A DNA stretch of 25,562 nucleotides from Bacillota bacterium (GCA_023392515.1 JAEVYX010000045.1:1-25562), one strand, 5' to 3'; shown: positions 1-7,125, numbered from the stretch's first letter. Numbers and translations: made by a program. The notes: generated by a model not told the origin, from the letters alone.

Positions 1-297
1 GTGGTGCTCGAAGTAGGTCACCTGACTGTTCTTACCGACCATATGGTGATCGCTACCGGACGCTCGGCGATTCAGGTCAAAACCCTGGCGGAGGAAGTGG
101 ACGACAGGCTGGGACAAACGGGAACCGCACTGCGCAGAAAAGAGGGCCAGAATGAAGGCCGATGGATTGTATTGGATTACGGCACAGTAATGGTTCACCT
201 GTTCCACCAGGAGGAGCGGGCCTATTATAACCTGGAACGCCTTTGGGAGGACGGGCATAACCGGCTGATCCTGCCCTTTGACCAAACGGCTTCCTGA
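1..297 (+). CDS. rsfS: Ribosome silencing factor RsfS (YbeB/Iojap family), 5' truncated by window edge
   Basis: RsfS binds ribosomal protein uL14 on the 50S subunit and blocks joining with 30S, lowering translation in starvation or stationary phase (family knowledge). The visible 98 residues carry the family core: VLEVGHLTVLTDHMVIATG at the left edge, then RSAIQVKTLAEEVDDRL, then the EGRWIVLDYGTVMVHLF segment and the acidic YYNLERLW region before the stop at 295-297. Family members usually have about 20 more residues ahead of the VVLDV-like strand, so the GTG at position 1 is probably an internal valine and the true start lies outside the window. The usual neighbours (nadD, a YqeK-type HD hydrolase) would lie to the left. 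The downstream gene has its own promoter, so rsfS is probably the end of its transcript. Confidence 0.93.
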   Translation: MVLEVGHLTVLTDHMVIATGRSAIQVKTLAEEVDDRLGQTGTALRRKEGQNEGRWIVLDYGTVMVHLFHQEERAYYNLERLWEDGHNRLILPFDQTAS

Positions 298-321
298 AGT
301 GTTGTTTTTGTAAATAATGGA

Positions 322-350
322 TTGACAAATTCAGATATGAATGATAGACT
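322..350 (+). promoter_or_regulatory. Sigma-A-type promoter for the 48-codon leader ORF and possibly the ABC operon
   Basis: A perfect -35 TTGACA at 322-327 is followed after 17 bp by TAGACT at 345-350 (4 of 6 matches to TATAAT). It lies 25 bp after the rsfS stop and about 30 bp ahead of a strong ribosome binding site. No other convincing promoter was seen between here and the ABC permease start at 642. Confidence 0.65.
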
Positions 351-381
351 AATTTTGGTTTTTGAAAAGGAGGTGAAGCGC

Positions 382-528
382 ATGTCCCGCAACGAAACAA
401 TGCAGTCGTCTGCCCTATGGCGAAACATTGGGGAAGTCGCCGTACAAGCGGGTATTTTGACCGTCCCGTGCATTCGTATGCCCATTTGCGGTCAAATAAG
501 CGCTTCTTCTCCGGCAGGTACTCCATAA
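382..528 (+). CDS. Small ORF of 48 residues; leader peptide or small protein of unknown function
   Basis: I do not recognise this product. The ATG at 382 has a near-ideal Shine-Dalgarno AAAGGAGGTGA at 366-376, the best in its part of the window, and a promoter starts at 322. An upstream in-frame ATG near 322 lies inside the -35 box and is rejected. The protein begins MSRNETMQSSALWRNIGEVA and ends ISASSPAGTP. It has no signal peptide or membrane helix, and two cysteines in a PCIRMPICG segment. A hairpin with a T-run follows the stop within a few bases, and a second terminator follows by 605, so the ORF forms a compact unit of its own. It may be a regulatory leader peptide whose translation controls read-through into the ABC exporter genes, or a free-standing small protein. 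Translation is well supported; function is not. Confidence 0.6.
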   Translation: MSRNETMQSSALWRNIGEVAVQAGILTVPCIRMPICGQISASSPAGTP

Positions 529-600
529 GGCGCCATGCATAGCATGCGTTTTTAAAGGAACCGATTTATTGCCCGGAAGCAGCCTTGTGCCGCTTCCGGG
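430..600 (+). promoter_or_regulatory. Possible transcription attenuator with alternative pairings
   Basis: Three mutually exclusive pairings can be drawn by eye. GGGGAAG (430-436) can pair with CTTCTCC (506-512) with one G-U. CTTCTCCGG (506-514) can pair with CCGGAAG (573-579) with one bulged T. CCCGGAAGC (572-580) forms the terminator stem with 592-600. This is the 1:2, 2:3, 3:4 layout of classical attenuators. Segments 1 and 2 both lie inside the 48-codon ORF, so ribosome position could choose the fold. Short pairings of this size also occur by chance. Confidence 0.35.
530..553 (+). terminator. Weak intrinsic terminator just after the 48-codon ORF
   Basis: The arms CGCCATGC and GCATGCG (531-548) pair around an ATA loop with one bulged C and are followed by TTTTT at 549-553. 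The hairpin starts two bases after the stop codon. It is short, so it may attenuate only partly. Confidence 0.45.
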
Positions 601-605
601 TTTTT
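572..605 (+). terminator. Strong intrinsic terminator ahead of the ABC transporter operon
   Basis: CCCGGAAGC (572-580) pairs perfectly with GCTTCCGGG (592-600) around an 11-nt loop, followed directly by TTTTT (601-605). Only about 36 bp separate it from the first permease start, with no promoter visible in that gap. It therefore looks like an attenuator that must be passed to express the exporter. Confidence 0.8.
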
Positions 606-641
606 CTATGCCCTTTTATAAGAATCAAAGGAGGAATATCT

Positions 642-1454
642 ATGCGGCAGCAAATGACACGGTCGCCGCTGTTGGGGTTTAGGGCTGTGGCGGGCATGAG
701 CGCCAGGCAGGTGTTTGATGGGAATCTTTTAAGCCTTGGGGGAGAACTGACAGTGCGGTTTTTGCAATGCCTTCTTCTCACCTTGATTTGGCGCTCTCTG
801 GATGCGGCGGGGCTGGACTTGGGCATGTCATCCATCAGCCAGCTTCTAACGTATACGCTAATGGCATCAATATGGAGTCAGCAATTGAATATTGTTACGC
901 CAGCCACATCTGCTTTGTGGGAAGGCTCCATCATCGGCAGGTATACAAGGCCAATGGGTGTCCTACTAAGCTTGATGGCTGAAACCATCGGGCGTTGGTG
1001 GATTCCGGTATTCTGCCTTTATGGGTTTCCGCTTTGGCTTTTATCTCCCGTGCTAGGTATCTCACCGCTGCCTGCCAGCCTTACCGACGGTATCTATGCC
1101 ATAACCAGCCTGGCCCTGAGTGCATCCCTGGGGTTTGCGATGGATTTTCTGTTTGCAGCCTTTGCCATGCGGCTTAAAAACGGCTGCTGGGCGGCCACCC
1201 ATGTGCGGGAAGCAGCCCATGCGCTTTTCTCCGGTGCCCTCATTCCATTTACGCTGTTTCCGGCTGGGCTTGGCCGGGTGTTGGAGCTATTGCCCATGGG
1301 TTCAATCGCCCATGCACCCTTGGCAATCTATACCGGAATGGCTGAACCTTGGCAGCTTATCGGCCTGCAGGTCCTATGGAATTCTGTGCTGTGGCCCTTG
1401 GCATTGACCGTATTTCATAAAAGCGAGGAAAGGATGATTTCCTATGGCGGATAA
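642..1454 (+). CDS. ABC-2 family transporter permease (COG4587-like), first of two
   Basis: Hydrophobic membrane protein of 270 residues with about six predicted helices, resembling the COG4587-type permease that pairs with COG3694 and COG4586 partners in Gram-positive exporters. The stretch FSGALIPFTLFPAGLGRVLE, followed by a LLPMGSIAHAPLAIYTG-like segment near residues 190-230, matches the conserved 'gall-P-l-lP' and 'P---y-G' motifs of these permeases. The start is set by AAAGGAGGA about 8 bp before ATG 642; an in-frame ATG at 585 lies inside the upstream terminator and is rejected. The 3' end overlaps the next permease by 11 bp, so the two are likely translationally coupled. It should form a heteromeric channel with that permease, energised by the ATPase at 2252. 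The substrate is unknown; family members are annotated as drug, lipid or bacteriocin exporters. Confidence 0.82.
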   Translation: MRQQMTRSPLLGFRAVAGMSARQVFDGNLLSLGGELTVRFLQCLLLTLIWRSLDAAGLDLGMSSISQLLTYTLMASIWSQQLNIVTPATSALWEGSIIGRYTRPMGVLLSLMAETIGRWWIPVFCLYGFPLWLLSPVLGISPLPASLTDGIYAITSLALSASLGFAMDFLFAAFAMRLKNGCWAATHVREAAHALFSGALIPFTLFPAGLGRVLELLPMGSIAHAPLAIYTGMAEPWQLIGLQVLWNSVLWPLALTVFHKSEERMISYGG

Positions 1455-2298
1455 TATACGAACGCTTCTTCGAATGTTTAAAACCTATGGGCGAATGGAT
1501 ATTCTTTGGTTTTTGCGGGACACTCGCTATTGCCTTTTACAAATGGCATCAGACCTTGTCAGCGCTGCCGCTTCGTCGGCCGGGGTTTTTATACTAGCCC
1601 GGAAATTCAATGGCTTTGGCAACATGAGTGAAGGGCAGATTCTGTTTATGCTAGCCTACGCTATGCTGATTGATGGGCTCTATATGCTCTTTTTCGGCAG
1701 CAGCAATACGGGGCAGATCAGCCGTGTCATAGGCCGCGGCCAGTTGGATCATAACATGATACAGCCGGTGCCTCTTCTGACGCAATTACTCACCGAAGGC
1801 TTTTCACCCATATCCTGCACAAGCATTTTCTTTTTTGGAGTTGGGCTTGCGGCGTATGCGTTGAATCAACTGGCATTTCCCGTTACCTTCGGCTGGCTGC
1901 TAGCCCTGGCGGCAAGCCTGTTTGCGTCGCTGACCGTCATGCTGGCTGTCATCTATATCTTATCCTGCCTGGCTTTTCTTGCACCCGCGGCAGCTGAAGA
2001 AATCGCGTCTACTACAAAGGGAATGTTTTCATCCCTTCAGGTATATCCCCTGAGCGGGGTTGCACCGCTTTGGAAGACTGTTTTCTGCACCCTGGTACCT
2101 GTCGGGTTGGCGGCCTGGTTCCCCAGTATGACTTTGATGGGGATTGATGCCGGCAGCCCCGATATTGTCTTTTTCCCGCCGCTGACGGGTGCGGTGGCGG
2201 CGGTGCTTGTGCTTGCGGCTACGATTATTTTTCGAAAGGGAATGAAGCATTATGCTATATCAGGATCACCCCGGTACACCGGCTTTGGACATCGTTGA
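1444..2298 (+). CDS. ABC-2 family transporter permease (COG3694/DUF990-like), second of two
   Basis: Integral membrane protein of 284 residues with about six hydrophobic segments. Family hallmarks are the cytoplasmic loop GRGQLDHNMIQPVPLLTQLL (about residues 97-116), equivalent to the 'G-LD--Ll-P-----' motif of DUF990 permeases, the YPLSGVAPLW segment near residue 200, and a C-terminal FRKGMKHYAISGSPRY tail like the 'GLKRYESAS--RY' ending of homologues. It overlaps the preceding permease by 11 bp and the ATPase gene by 47 bp, which indicates coupled translation of one complex. With its partners it forms a three-protein exporter lacking any substrate-binding protein, consistent with efflux. 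Nothing in the sequence identifies the cargo. Confidence 0.85.
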   Translation: MADNIRTLLRMFKTYGRMDILWFLRDTRYCLLQMASDLVSAAASSAGVFILARKFNGFGNMSEGQILFMLAYAMLIDGLYMLFFGSSNTGQISRVIGRGQLDHNMIQPVPLLTQLLTEGFSPISCTSIFFFGVGLAAYALNQLAFPVTFGWLLALAASLFASLTVMLAVIYILSCLAFLAPAAAEEIASTTKGMFSSLQVYPLSGVAPLWKTVFCTLVPVGLAAWFPSMTLMGIDAGSPDIVFFPPLTGAVAAVLVLAATIIFRKGMKHYAISGSPRYTGFGHR

Positions 2299-3256
2299 TG
2301 TCAGTAAAGTTTATACCCAATGGCAGCGCAGCGGCCGCTGGAAGGATATTCTTAAAAATCTGGTGCGCCCGGAAAAACGGGAAATTCATGCCTTAGATCA
2401 TGTATCCTTTACGGTCAAACAGGGGGAGTGCACGGCCTATGCAGGGGCAAACGGGGCCGGGAAAAGCACCACCATCAAAATTTTATCCGGCATACTGCAA
2501 CCCACCCAAGGCACTGTGAAGGTATTGGGGATGGATCCTGCCAACCAGCGGGTAGAATTGATGCGGAATATCGGGGTACTCTTTGGCCAGCGTACAGAGC
2601 TTTGGTGGGACCATCCCGTTATCACCAGTTTTGCATGGAAAAAAAGCGTGTGGAACATTCCTGAGCCTGTGTACGAACGCAATCTGGAACTTGTGACGGA
2701 GCTATTGGACCTCAAGGATATTTTATATACTTTTGCAAGGGAATTGAGCCTGGGGCAAAGGATGCGTGCGGACCTGGGAATGCTGCTGCTGCACGATCCA
2801 AAAGTTCTTTTTCTGGATGAACCGACCCTGGGGCTGGACGTGTTGGCCAAGCGACAGATGATTGCGTTTTTGCGTAAAATCAATCAGGAAAAAGGCACTA
2901 CCGTTGTGGTCACCAGCCATGATATGGATGACTTGGAGGCCATGGCTCAAAGAATTATTCTTCTTTCCAAGGGCCAAATTGCCTTTGACGGAGATTTTGA
3001 TGCGCTGCGCCGTGTCCAGGGCGGTTTTTCCAGACTGCGGATTTCAGGGCCGCAAGCAGCTCCAAACCTCCCTGGCCTTACGCCGGTTGATTCCCATGGA
3101 AACATTCATGAATATGAATTCAGCCAAGAGGAGATGGGCATGGATAAACTCCTGTCCCTCCTGGCCGGAACATCCGGTATTACGGACATGGAAATCAAAA
3201 AGGCCCCCATTGAAGAAGTGGTAGCCAAGCTATATCTTCGGTGGAAATCTCAATAA
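2252..3256 (+). CDS. ABC transporter ATP-binding protein (COG4586-like)
   Basis: ATPase of 334 residues that would power the two upstream permeases. All nucleotide-binding motifs are intact: Walker A GANGAGKST (65-73), Q-loop in VLFGQRTELWWD (Gln113), signature LSLGQ (166-170), Walker B VLFLDE (185-190), D-loop GLD and switch histidine in TSHD (His223). The N-terminal extension with YTQWQRSGRWKDILKNLVRP before the HALDHVSF strand, and the LWWD segment after the Q-loop, are typical of the COG4586 subgroup that works with COG4587/COG3694 permeases. The ATG at 2252 has AAAGGG upstream and lies 47 bp inside the second permease gene. A U-tailed terminator follows at 3299-3339, ending the operon. 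Confidence 0.92.
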   Translation: MLYQDHPGTPALDIVDVSKVYTQWQRSGRWKDILKNLVRPEKREIHALDHVSFTVKQGECTAYAGANGAGKSTTIKILSGILQPTQGTVKVLGMDPANQRVELMRNIGVLFGQRTELWWDHPVITSFAWKKSVWNIPEPVYERNLELVTELLDLKDILYTFARELSLGQRMRADLGMLLLHDPKVLFLDEPTLGLDVLAKRQMIAFLRKINQEKGTTVVVTSHDMDDLEAMAQRIILLSKGQIAFDGDFDALRRVQGGFSRLRISGPQAAPNLPGLTPVDSHGNIHEYEFSQEEMGMDKLLSLLAGTSGITDMEIKKAPIEEVVAKLYLRWKSQ

Positions 3257-3298
3257 CATACATTTATATTAAATAGTGGATGAAATAAATAATAATGG

Positions 3299-3339
3299 GT
3301 GGGTGCGGGACTGCAATAGCCGTCTGCGCCCACTTTTTT
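3299..3339 (+). terminator. Intrinsic terminator of the ABC exporter operon
   Basis: GTGGGTGCGGGA (3299-3310) pairs with TCTGCGCCCAC (3323-3333) using several G-U pairs, followed by TTTTTT (3334-3339). Confidence 0.8.
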
Positions 3340-3373
3340 CGCTGTTTTGACCGGAAAAATCATTGAATCACTA

Positions 3374-3417
3374 TTGACTTATGAGTCAAATTTGCTACAA
3401 TATGACTCATAAGTCAA
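3374..3417 (+). promoter_or_regulatory. tetR promoter with two palindromic operators
   Basis: The -35 TTGACT (3374-3379) and -10 TACAAT (3396-3401) are 16 bp apart. TTGACTTATGAGTCA (3374-3388) is repeated as its exact reverse complement TGACTCATAAGTCAA (3403-3417). Each copy also contains a TGACT-N4-AGTCA palindrome. One site covers the -35 and the other begins just after the -10, so a bound dimer at either would block polymerase. The location, 19 bp ahead of a TetR-family gene, suggests autorepression by its product. Confidence 0.85.
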
Positions 3418-3435
3418 GCGGAAGAAGTGGAAATT

Positions 3436-4083
3436 ATGCCGATTGAAACCTTTCTCAGGCTGCCTAAGGTGAAAAAAAACATGATTTTGCGTAATTGCTT
3501 GAGCGAATTTTCAAAAAAGAGCTATCAGGATGCCAATACTGATGACATCATTTGCGCTTGCAACATCTCCAAGGGCAGCCTGTACCACTATTTTGGAAGT
3601 AAAAAGCAGTTATATCTATACTTGCTATCCCACTGCTTGGCATCTTTTGAACGGGTGAATGGGGAGGAAATTGTCGGTAAGGATTTTTACGAGCTGCTCT
3701 TTGCCTCCATTGCGCGAAAACTCCGCTTCGCGATCACCAATCCAATGGAGACGGATTTTCTGGCAATGGCCACAAAGGAGGAAAGCGGGGAAGTAGTCCA
3801 GGAGAAAAACCGTCTGCTGCTTACTTCCATGAAAGAGGCAGAGGCAAAAGCGCAGGATTTAGTACGCCGCGCGATGGAATATCTGCCGCTGAAAAACTCT
3901 GCTGACCCTGAAACTGTATTGCGTGGGCTCACGCTGTATATCAGTGGTTTGCGTGGGGAGATCATGCAGCGATATCATAAAACGCCCGGCGTTTTTTTTG
4001 TCGCAGGTGCAAGAATCAAAACGGATTTGAAACGTGATCTGGATATGTTTTTATATGGAATATGTGAGGAGACGGAAAAATGA
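3436..4083 (+). CDS. TetR/AcrR-family transcriptional regulator
   Basis: Predicted DNA-binding repressor of 215 residues. The N-terminal helix-turn-helix is clear: ILRNCLSEFSKKSYQDANTD leads into IICACNISKGSLYHYFGSKK (about residues 36-57), where SKGSLYHYFGSKKQLY is the TetR recognition-helix signature. The remainder is a helical ligand-binding and dimerisation domain with no recognised ligand motif. The ATG at 3436 is preferred over the GTG at 3427 because AAGTGG lies five bases ahead of it; the GTG overlaps that site. The stop overlaps the next start as ATGA, so regulator and ligase are coupled and probably controlled together by the operators at 3374-3417. The ligand is likely the substrate or product of the coupled enzyme, or a compound moved by the neighbouring exporter; this is inference. 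Confidence 0.9.
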   Translation: MPIETFLRLPKVKKNMILRNCLSEFSKKSYQDANTDDIICACNISKGSLYHYFGSKKQLYLYLLSHCLASFERVNGEEIVGKDFYELLFASIARKLRFAITNPMETDFLAMATKEESGEVVQEKNRLLLTSMKEAEAKAQDLVRRAMEYLPLKNSADPETVLRGLTLYISGLRGEIMQRYHKTPGVFFVAGARIKTDLKRDLDMFLYGICEETEK

Positions 4084-5480
4084 AACACATTGGTACGCTT
4101 CGTGCAATGGCGTTAGTCAGCCGATACCGCAAAATGCCGGAAGAAGCGCGGCAAATATTGCAAAACAAAAGGTTGAAAGAATTGATTTCCTATGCAAGGG
4201 AGCATAGCCCTTTTTATCATGATATGTATCAAGCACTTCCTCCAAATACCGCCCTTGCAGATTTGCCTTCAGTCGATAAAAAGGAATTGATGCAAAACTT
4301 CGATCAGTGGATAACCGATCCTGGTGTGCATATTAAAGATATCCATACCTTTATGGAGAATCCGGATAATATCGGCCGAAAATTTTTGCAGAAATATTAT
4401 GTCTTTACGACATCGGGATCTACGGGCAACCCCTCTTTGGTGTTATGCGATAAAACTGCCAATAGTGTGATGGCAGCCGTGAATGGCCTGCGGAGCATTG
4501 CCCGCAAGGATGTGATGCAGCAAATGATCCGGCGGGGCTTTAAAACCGCAGGTGTTTTTGCAACGGGTGGTTTTTACTTGGGCAATAGCTCTGTGCGCAG
4601 CCGGCTTTTACAAATGCCGTGGAAAAAGCGGCAGATGATGGTTACCAGCATTTTGAACCCGATTTCTCAAACCGTAAAGGAACTGAATGATTTTCAGCCT
4701 GCGATGCTGGGCGGGTATCCTACTGCACTTGAACTTTTGATGGATGAGCAAAAGGAAGGCAGGCTGCATATTGCTCCCGCTTTGATCATGGCGGGTGGTG
4801 AATATCTGAGCGATGCTTTGCGCAAGGCTTTATATCAGACCTTTGCGTGTGCCGTACAGGCTTCCTACGCCTGCACGGAAGGGGGAACGGTGGCTTGTGA
4901 ATGCAGAGAAGGGCATTTTCACGTGAATGACGATTGGATCATATTGGAGCCTGTAGATGCGAATAATCAGCCCGTGCCTGATGGCACGCTCTCAGACAAA
5001 ATACTCCTTACAAATCTTTCAAACTTTACCCAGCCTTTCATCCGATATGAAGTTACCGACCGCATCCGGCTATTTCATACTCCCTGTCCTTGCGGAAACC
5101 CTTCCCCCTGGCTTCAGATTGAGGGCCGCACAGATGAAATCCTTACTTTTCAAGGCGAGAAGGGGCCGGTACGCATTGCGCCTTTGGCCTTGTATGCCCT
5201 TCTAAAGGAAGTCCATGAAATCCGCCGCTTCCAATTGGTGGGTCATGAGGAGAATCACCTTGAATTGCGGCTGATCTGTGAGAAAGGGTGGGATAAGCAA
5301 GCGGTTTATGAAGAAGCCAAGAGCCGTCTAACAGCATTTCTTCACAAAAATGGTATTTCGGCTGTATCCGTCGCCTTGTCTAGTGAAGAACCGCAGGTTC
5401 ATCCGGGCAGCGGAAAATTTCAGCATGTGTTCAACGCAAAAAAACAAGCTGAAGAAGTTATCAAGCCAAGGTACAAATAG
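4080..5480 (+). CDS. PaaK/CapK-like AMP-forming adenylate ligase
   Basis: Member of the phenylacetate-CoA ligase (PaaK) / CapK branch of the ANL superfamily, 466 residues, close to the usual 430-470. The adenylate-binding P-loop is TTSGSTGNPS (about 110-119). An ASYACTEGG segment (about 262-270) corresponds to the 'Y-sTE' A5 motif, and EGRTDEIL (about 357-364) is the hinge motif ahead of the C-terminal lid. CPCGNPSPW just before the hinge resembles the metal-binding cysteines of PaaK relatives. The enzyme should activate a carboxylic acid with ATP, to a CoA thioester or another acceptor, in the cytoplasm. It lacks adjacent phenylacetate catabolism genes, so true phenylacetate-CoA ligase activity should not be assumed. 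It overlaps the TetR gene by 4 bp, and a terminator follows at 5532-5565. Confidence 0.82.
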   Translation: MKHIGTLRAMALVSRYRKMPEEARQILQNKRLKELISYAREHSPFYHDMYQALPPNTALADLPSVDKKELMQNFDQWITDPGVHIKDIHTFMENPDNIGRKFLQKYYVFTTSGSTGNPSLVLCDKTANSVMAAVNGLRSIARKDVMQQMIRRGFKTAGVFATGGFYLGNSSVRSRLLQMPWKKRQMMVTSILNPISQTVKELNDFQPAMLGGYPTALELLMDEQKEGRLHIAPALIMAGGEYLSDALRKALYQTFACAVQASYACTEGGTVACECREGHFHVNDDWIILEPVDANNQPVPDGTLSDKILLTNLSNFTQPFIRYEVTDRIRLFHTPCPCGNPSPWLQIEGRTDEILTFQGEKGPVRIAPLALYALLKEVHEIRRFQLVGHEENHLELRLICEKGWDKQAVYEEAKSRLTAFLHKNGISAVSVALSSEEPQVHPGSGKFQHVFNAKKQAEEVIKPRYK

Positions 5481-5531
5481 ATAATTCTTGACAATGGGAG
5501 CCTTCTTAAGTTAAAAAATCCACCATCATAC

Positions 5532-5565
5532 CCTGCACATCCAATTTGTGTGCAGGACTTTTTTT
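5532..5565 (+). terminator. Intrinsic terminator of the tetR-ligase operon
   Basis: CCTGCACA (5532-5539) pairs perfectly with TGTGCAGG (5549-5556) around a 9-nt loop, followed after AC by TTTTTTT (5559-5565). Confidence 0.85.
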
Positions 5566-5584
5566 GAGTATTACCGTTTTTAAC

Positions 5585-5613
5585 TTGACAAGTACCAAAA
5601 ATGGAATTAGTAT
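5585..5613 (+). promoter_or_regulatory. Promoter of the winged-helix regulator / hydrolase operon
   Basis: TTGACA (5585-5590) is followed after 17 bp by TAGTAT (5608-5613), which overlaps an alternative -10 TATAAA at 5611-5616. It lies directly after the preceding terminator and about 30 bp before the gene's GGAGGTGA ribosome binding site. Confidence 0.6.
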
Positions 5614-5641
5614 AAATATTGGAACAAATGGAGGTGACATT

Positions 5642-6154
5642 TTGAAAGATATCAATGAGATTATGCTGCATCCGGTTAGAATGAGAATTGTACAGGAACT
5701 TGCGGCAAGACAGAGTATGACAACCACGGAGCTCTGTGAAAGAATTGAAGATGTTCCTCGGACTACCATGTACCGCCATATTGGCATCTTGCTGGACAGC
5801 AGCATTGCATCTGTTGTATCTGAAAAAAAGATCAGAGGCAGTCTTGAAAGAACGCTTGCATTGAATGCAGGGGAATTGACGAAGCATAACACCCTGGAGA
5901 ATGCCTCTCAAAATGCATTGAGCTTCCTGATGAATAGATATACAAGGTTCCATAAGTATTTCAGCGGCGAAAACCCGGATCCGGGCAGAGATAAGGTATT
6001 TTTGAACAATACAGTGCTAATGATGAGCGATGATGAGTTCGACCAATTTTTATCGGAATTGCGTGGACTTCTTATCAAGTACAGCTTCGAAGTGGCGGCT
6101 GGAAGAAAAGTCAGAGATATTTCTGTGATATCAGCACCAACGGAGGGTGAATAA
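5642..6154 (+). CDS. Winged helix-turn-helix (ArsR-like) transcriptional regulator
   Basis: Small regulator of 170 residues. The first 70 form a winged helix: INEIMLHPVRMRIVQELAAR, MTTTELCERIEDVPRTTMYRHI (positioning and recognition helices), then a wing around EKKIRGSLERTLAL, as in HTH_20/ArsR-like repressors. No CXC metal site is visible, so metal sensing is not indicated. The rest is helical with an acidic MMSDDEFDQFLSELRGLL segment, probably for dimerisation or effector binding. The start is the TTG at 5642, about 4 bp after a GGAGGTGA ribosome binding site; the in-frame ATG at 5546 lies in the upstream terminator and is rejected. It ends 2 bp before the hydrolase start, so the two are co-expressed and the regulator probably controls this pair. 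Confidence 0.82.
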   Translation: MKDINEIMLHPVRMRIVQELAARQSMTTTELCERIEDVPRTTMYRHIGILLDSSIASVVSEKKIRGSLERTLALNAGELTKHNTLENASQNALSFLMNRYTRFHKYFSGENPDPGRDKVFLNNTVLMMSDDEFDQFLSELRGLLIKYSFEVAAGRKVRDISVISAPTEGE

Positions 6155-6156
6155 GC

Positions 6157-7125
6157 ATGCTTCGTAGTGTCAAACGGAAAAGGGGCAAAAAAGTAATGAT
6201 CATTTTTGCAATTATCATAGGAGTAGTTGTATGCCTAAATATCATTGGGTTTGCTGTCAACAAAATATTCTTTTCAAAAGAGCTTGAAGCGATTGCTCCA
6301 TATGGACAGTTAGTAGAAGTAAAAGGACAAAAAATGCATGTGTATGCCATGGGCAAAGGCGAAAAGACCCTGGTCCTGCTGCCTGGGTTTGGGGTATCCT
6401 TGCCAAGTGCGGATTTTGGCCCATTGATGCGAGCGCTTTCTAAAGATTATACGGTTGTCTGCATTGAATATTTCGGCATTGGTTTCAGCGACCAGACAGA
6501 TTCGCCGCGAACGAATGAAAACTATACGGAAGAAATCAGAACCGCATTGTCTTTGGCCGGATTTCATGGGCCCTATGTCTTGATGCCTCATTCGGCATCC
6601 GGCGTGTACAGTGAATATTATGCAGCAAACTATCCTGATGAAGTATCTGCAATCATTATGCTGGATACAACCTCGACTGCCAAAACCGTAGCCGGAAATC
6701 CGCCCAAATTCATATTCGGAATAGCGAAGCTGCAGCAAGCCTGTGGTTTAACACGAGTTTCCCTTGGATTGATGCCGCCGGCTCAAAAAAAAGAGAATGG
6801 TTACACTGAAAAAGAAATCAATGACTACAAGGTGTTTGCATGCCATGTTCTTAACGATACGATGATCGATCAGTCTTATCGTTTGCTTGACAATATCAAT
6901 GAGGTGCATGCTATTGCGTTCCCGGAAGATATCCCGGTACTCAAGCTCATATCCTCACAAACGCAAAAGAAAGTGGGAGAAGCATATCAATCGGACCATC
7001 TGAAAAGGCTTGGTGCAAACGTGGAATCAAATTTGATAGACAGTTCCCATTTCATGTATCAGACAAACGTGAAAGACATTGTTGATGCGGCAAATGTTTT
7101 TCTTGAAAAAAATCAACTGACTTGA
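6157..7125 (+). CDS. Alpha/beta hydrolase with N-terminal membrane anchor
   Basis: Protein of 322 residues. A basic N-terminus (MLRSVKRKRGKK) precedes a hydrophobic helix at about 13-35 without a clear cleavage site, so it is probably anchored with its catalytic domain outside the cell. The alpha/beta-hydrolase fold is shown by LVLLPGFG (72-79, oxyanion region), VVCIEYFGIGFSDQ (100-113), the nucleophile elbow PHSASG (Ser146, in place of the usual GxSxG), an aspartate region around PEDIPVLKLIS (257-266) and the catalytic histidine in SSHFMYQT (His298). The substrate cannot be read from the sequence; relatives are esterases, peptidases or lactonases. GGAGGG precedes the ATG. The gene follows a regulator by 2 bp and overlaps the convergent MATE gene by 13 bp at their 3' ends. 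Confidence 0.87.
   Translation: MLRSVKRKRGKKVMIIFAIIIGVVVCLNIIGFAVNKIFFSKELEAIAPYGQLVEVKGQKMHVYAMGKGEKTLVLLPGFGVSLPSADFGPLMRALSKDYTVVCIEYFGIGFSDQTDSPRTNENYTEEIRTALSLAGFHGPYVLMPHSASGVYSEYYAANYPDEVSAIIMLDTTSTAKTVAGNPPKFIFGIAKLQQACGLTRVSLGLMPPAQKKENGYTEKEINDYKVFACHVLNDTMIDQSYRLLDNINEVHAIAFPEDIPVLKLISSQTQKKVGEAYQSDHLKRLGANVESNLIDSSHFMYQTNVKDIVDAANVFLEKNQLT

Noticed and set aside
77..526. Minus-strand open frames over rsfS and the leader
   Set aside because: Antisense to rsfS and the small ORF, no ribosome binding site and no recognisable protein.
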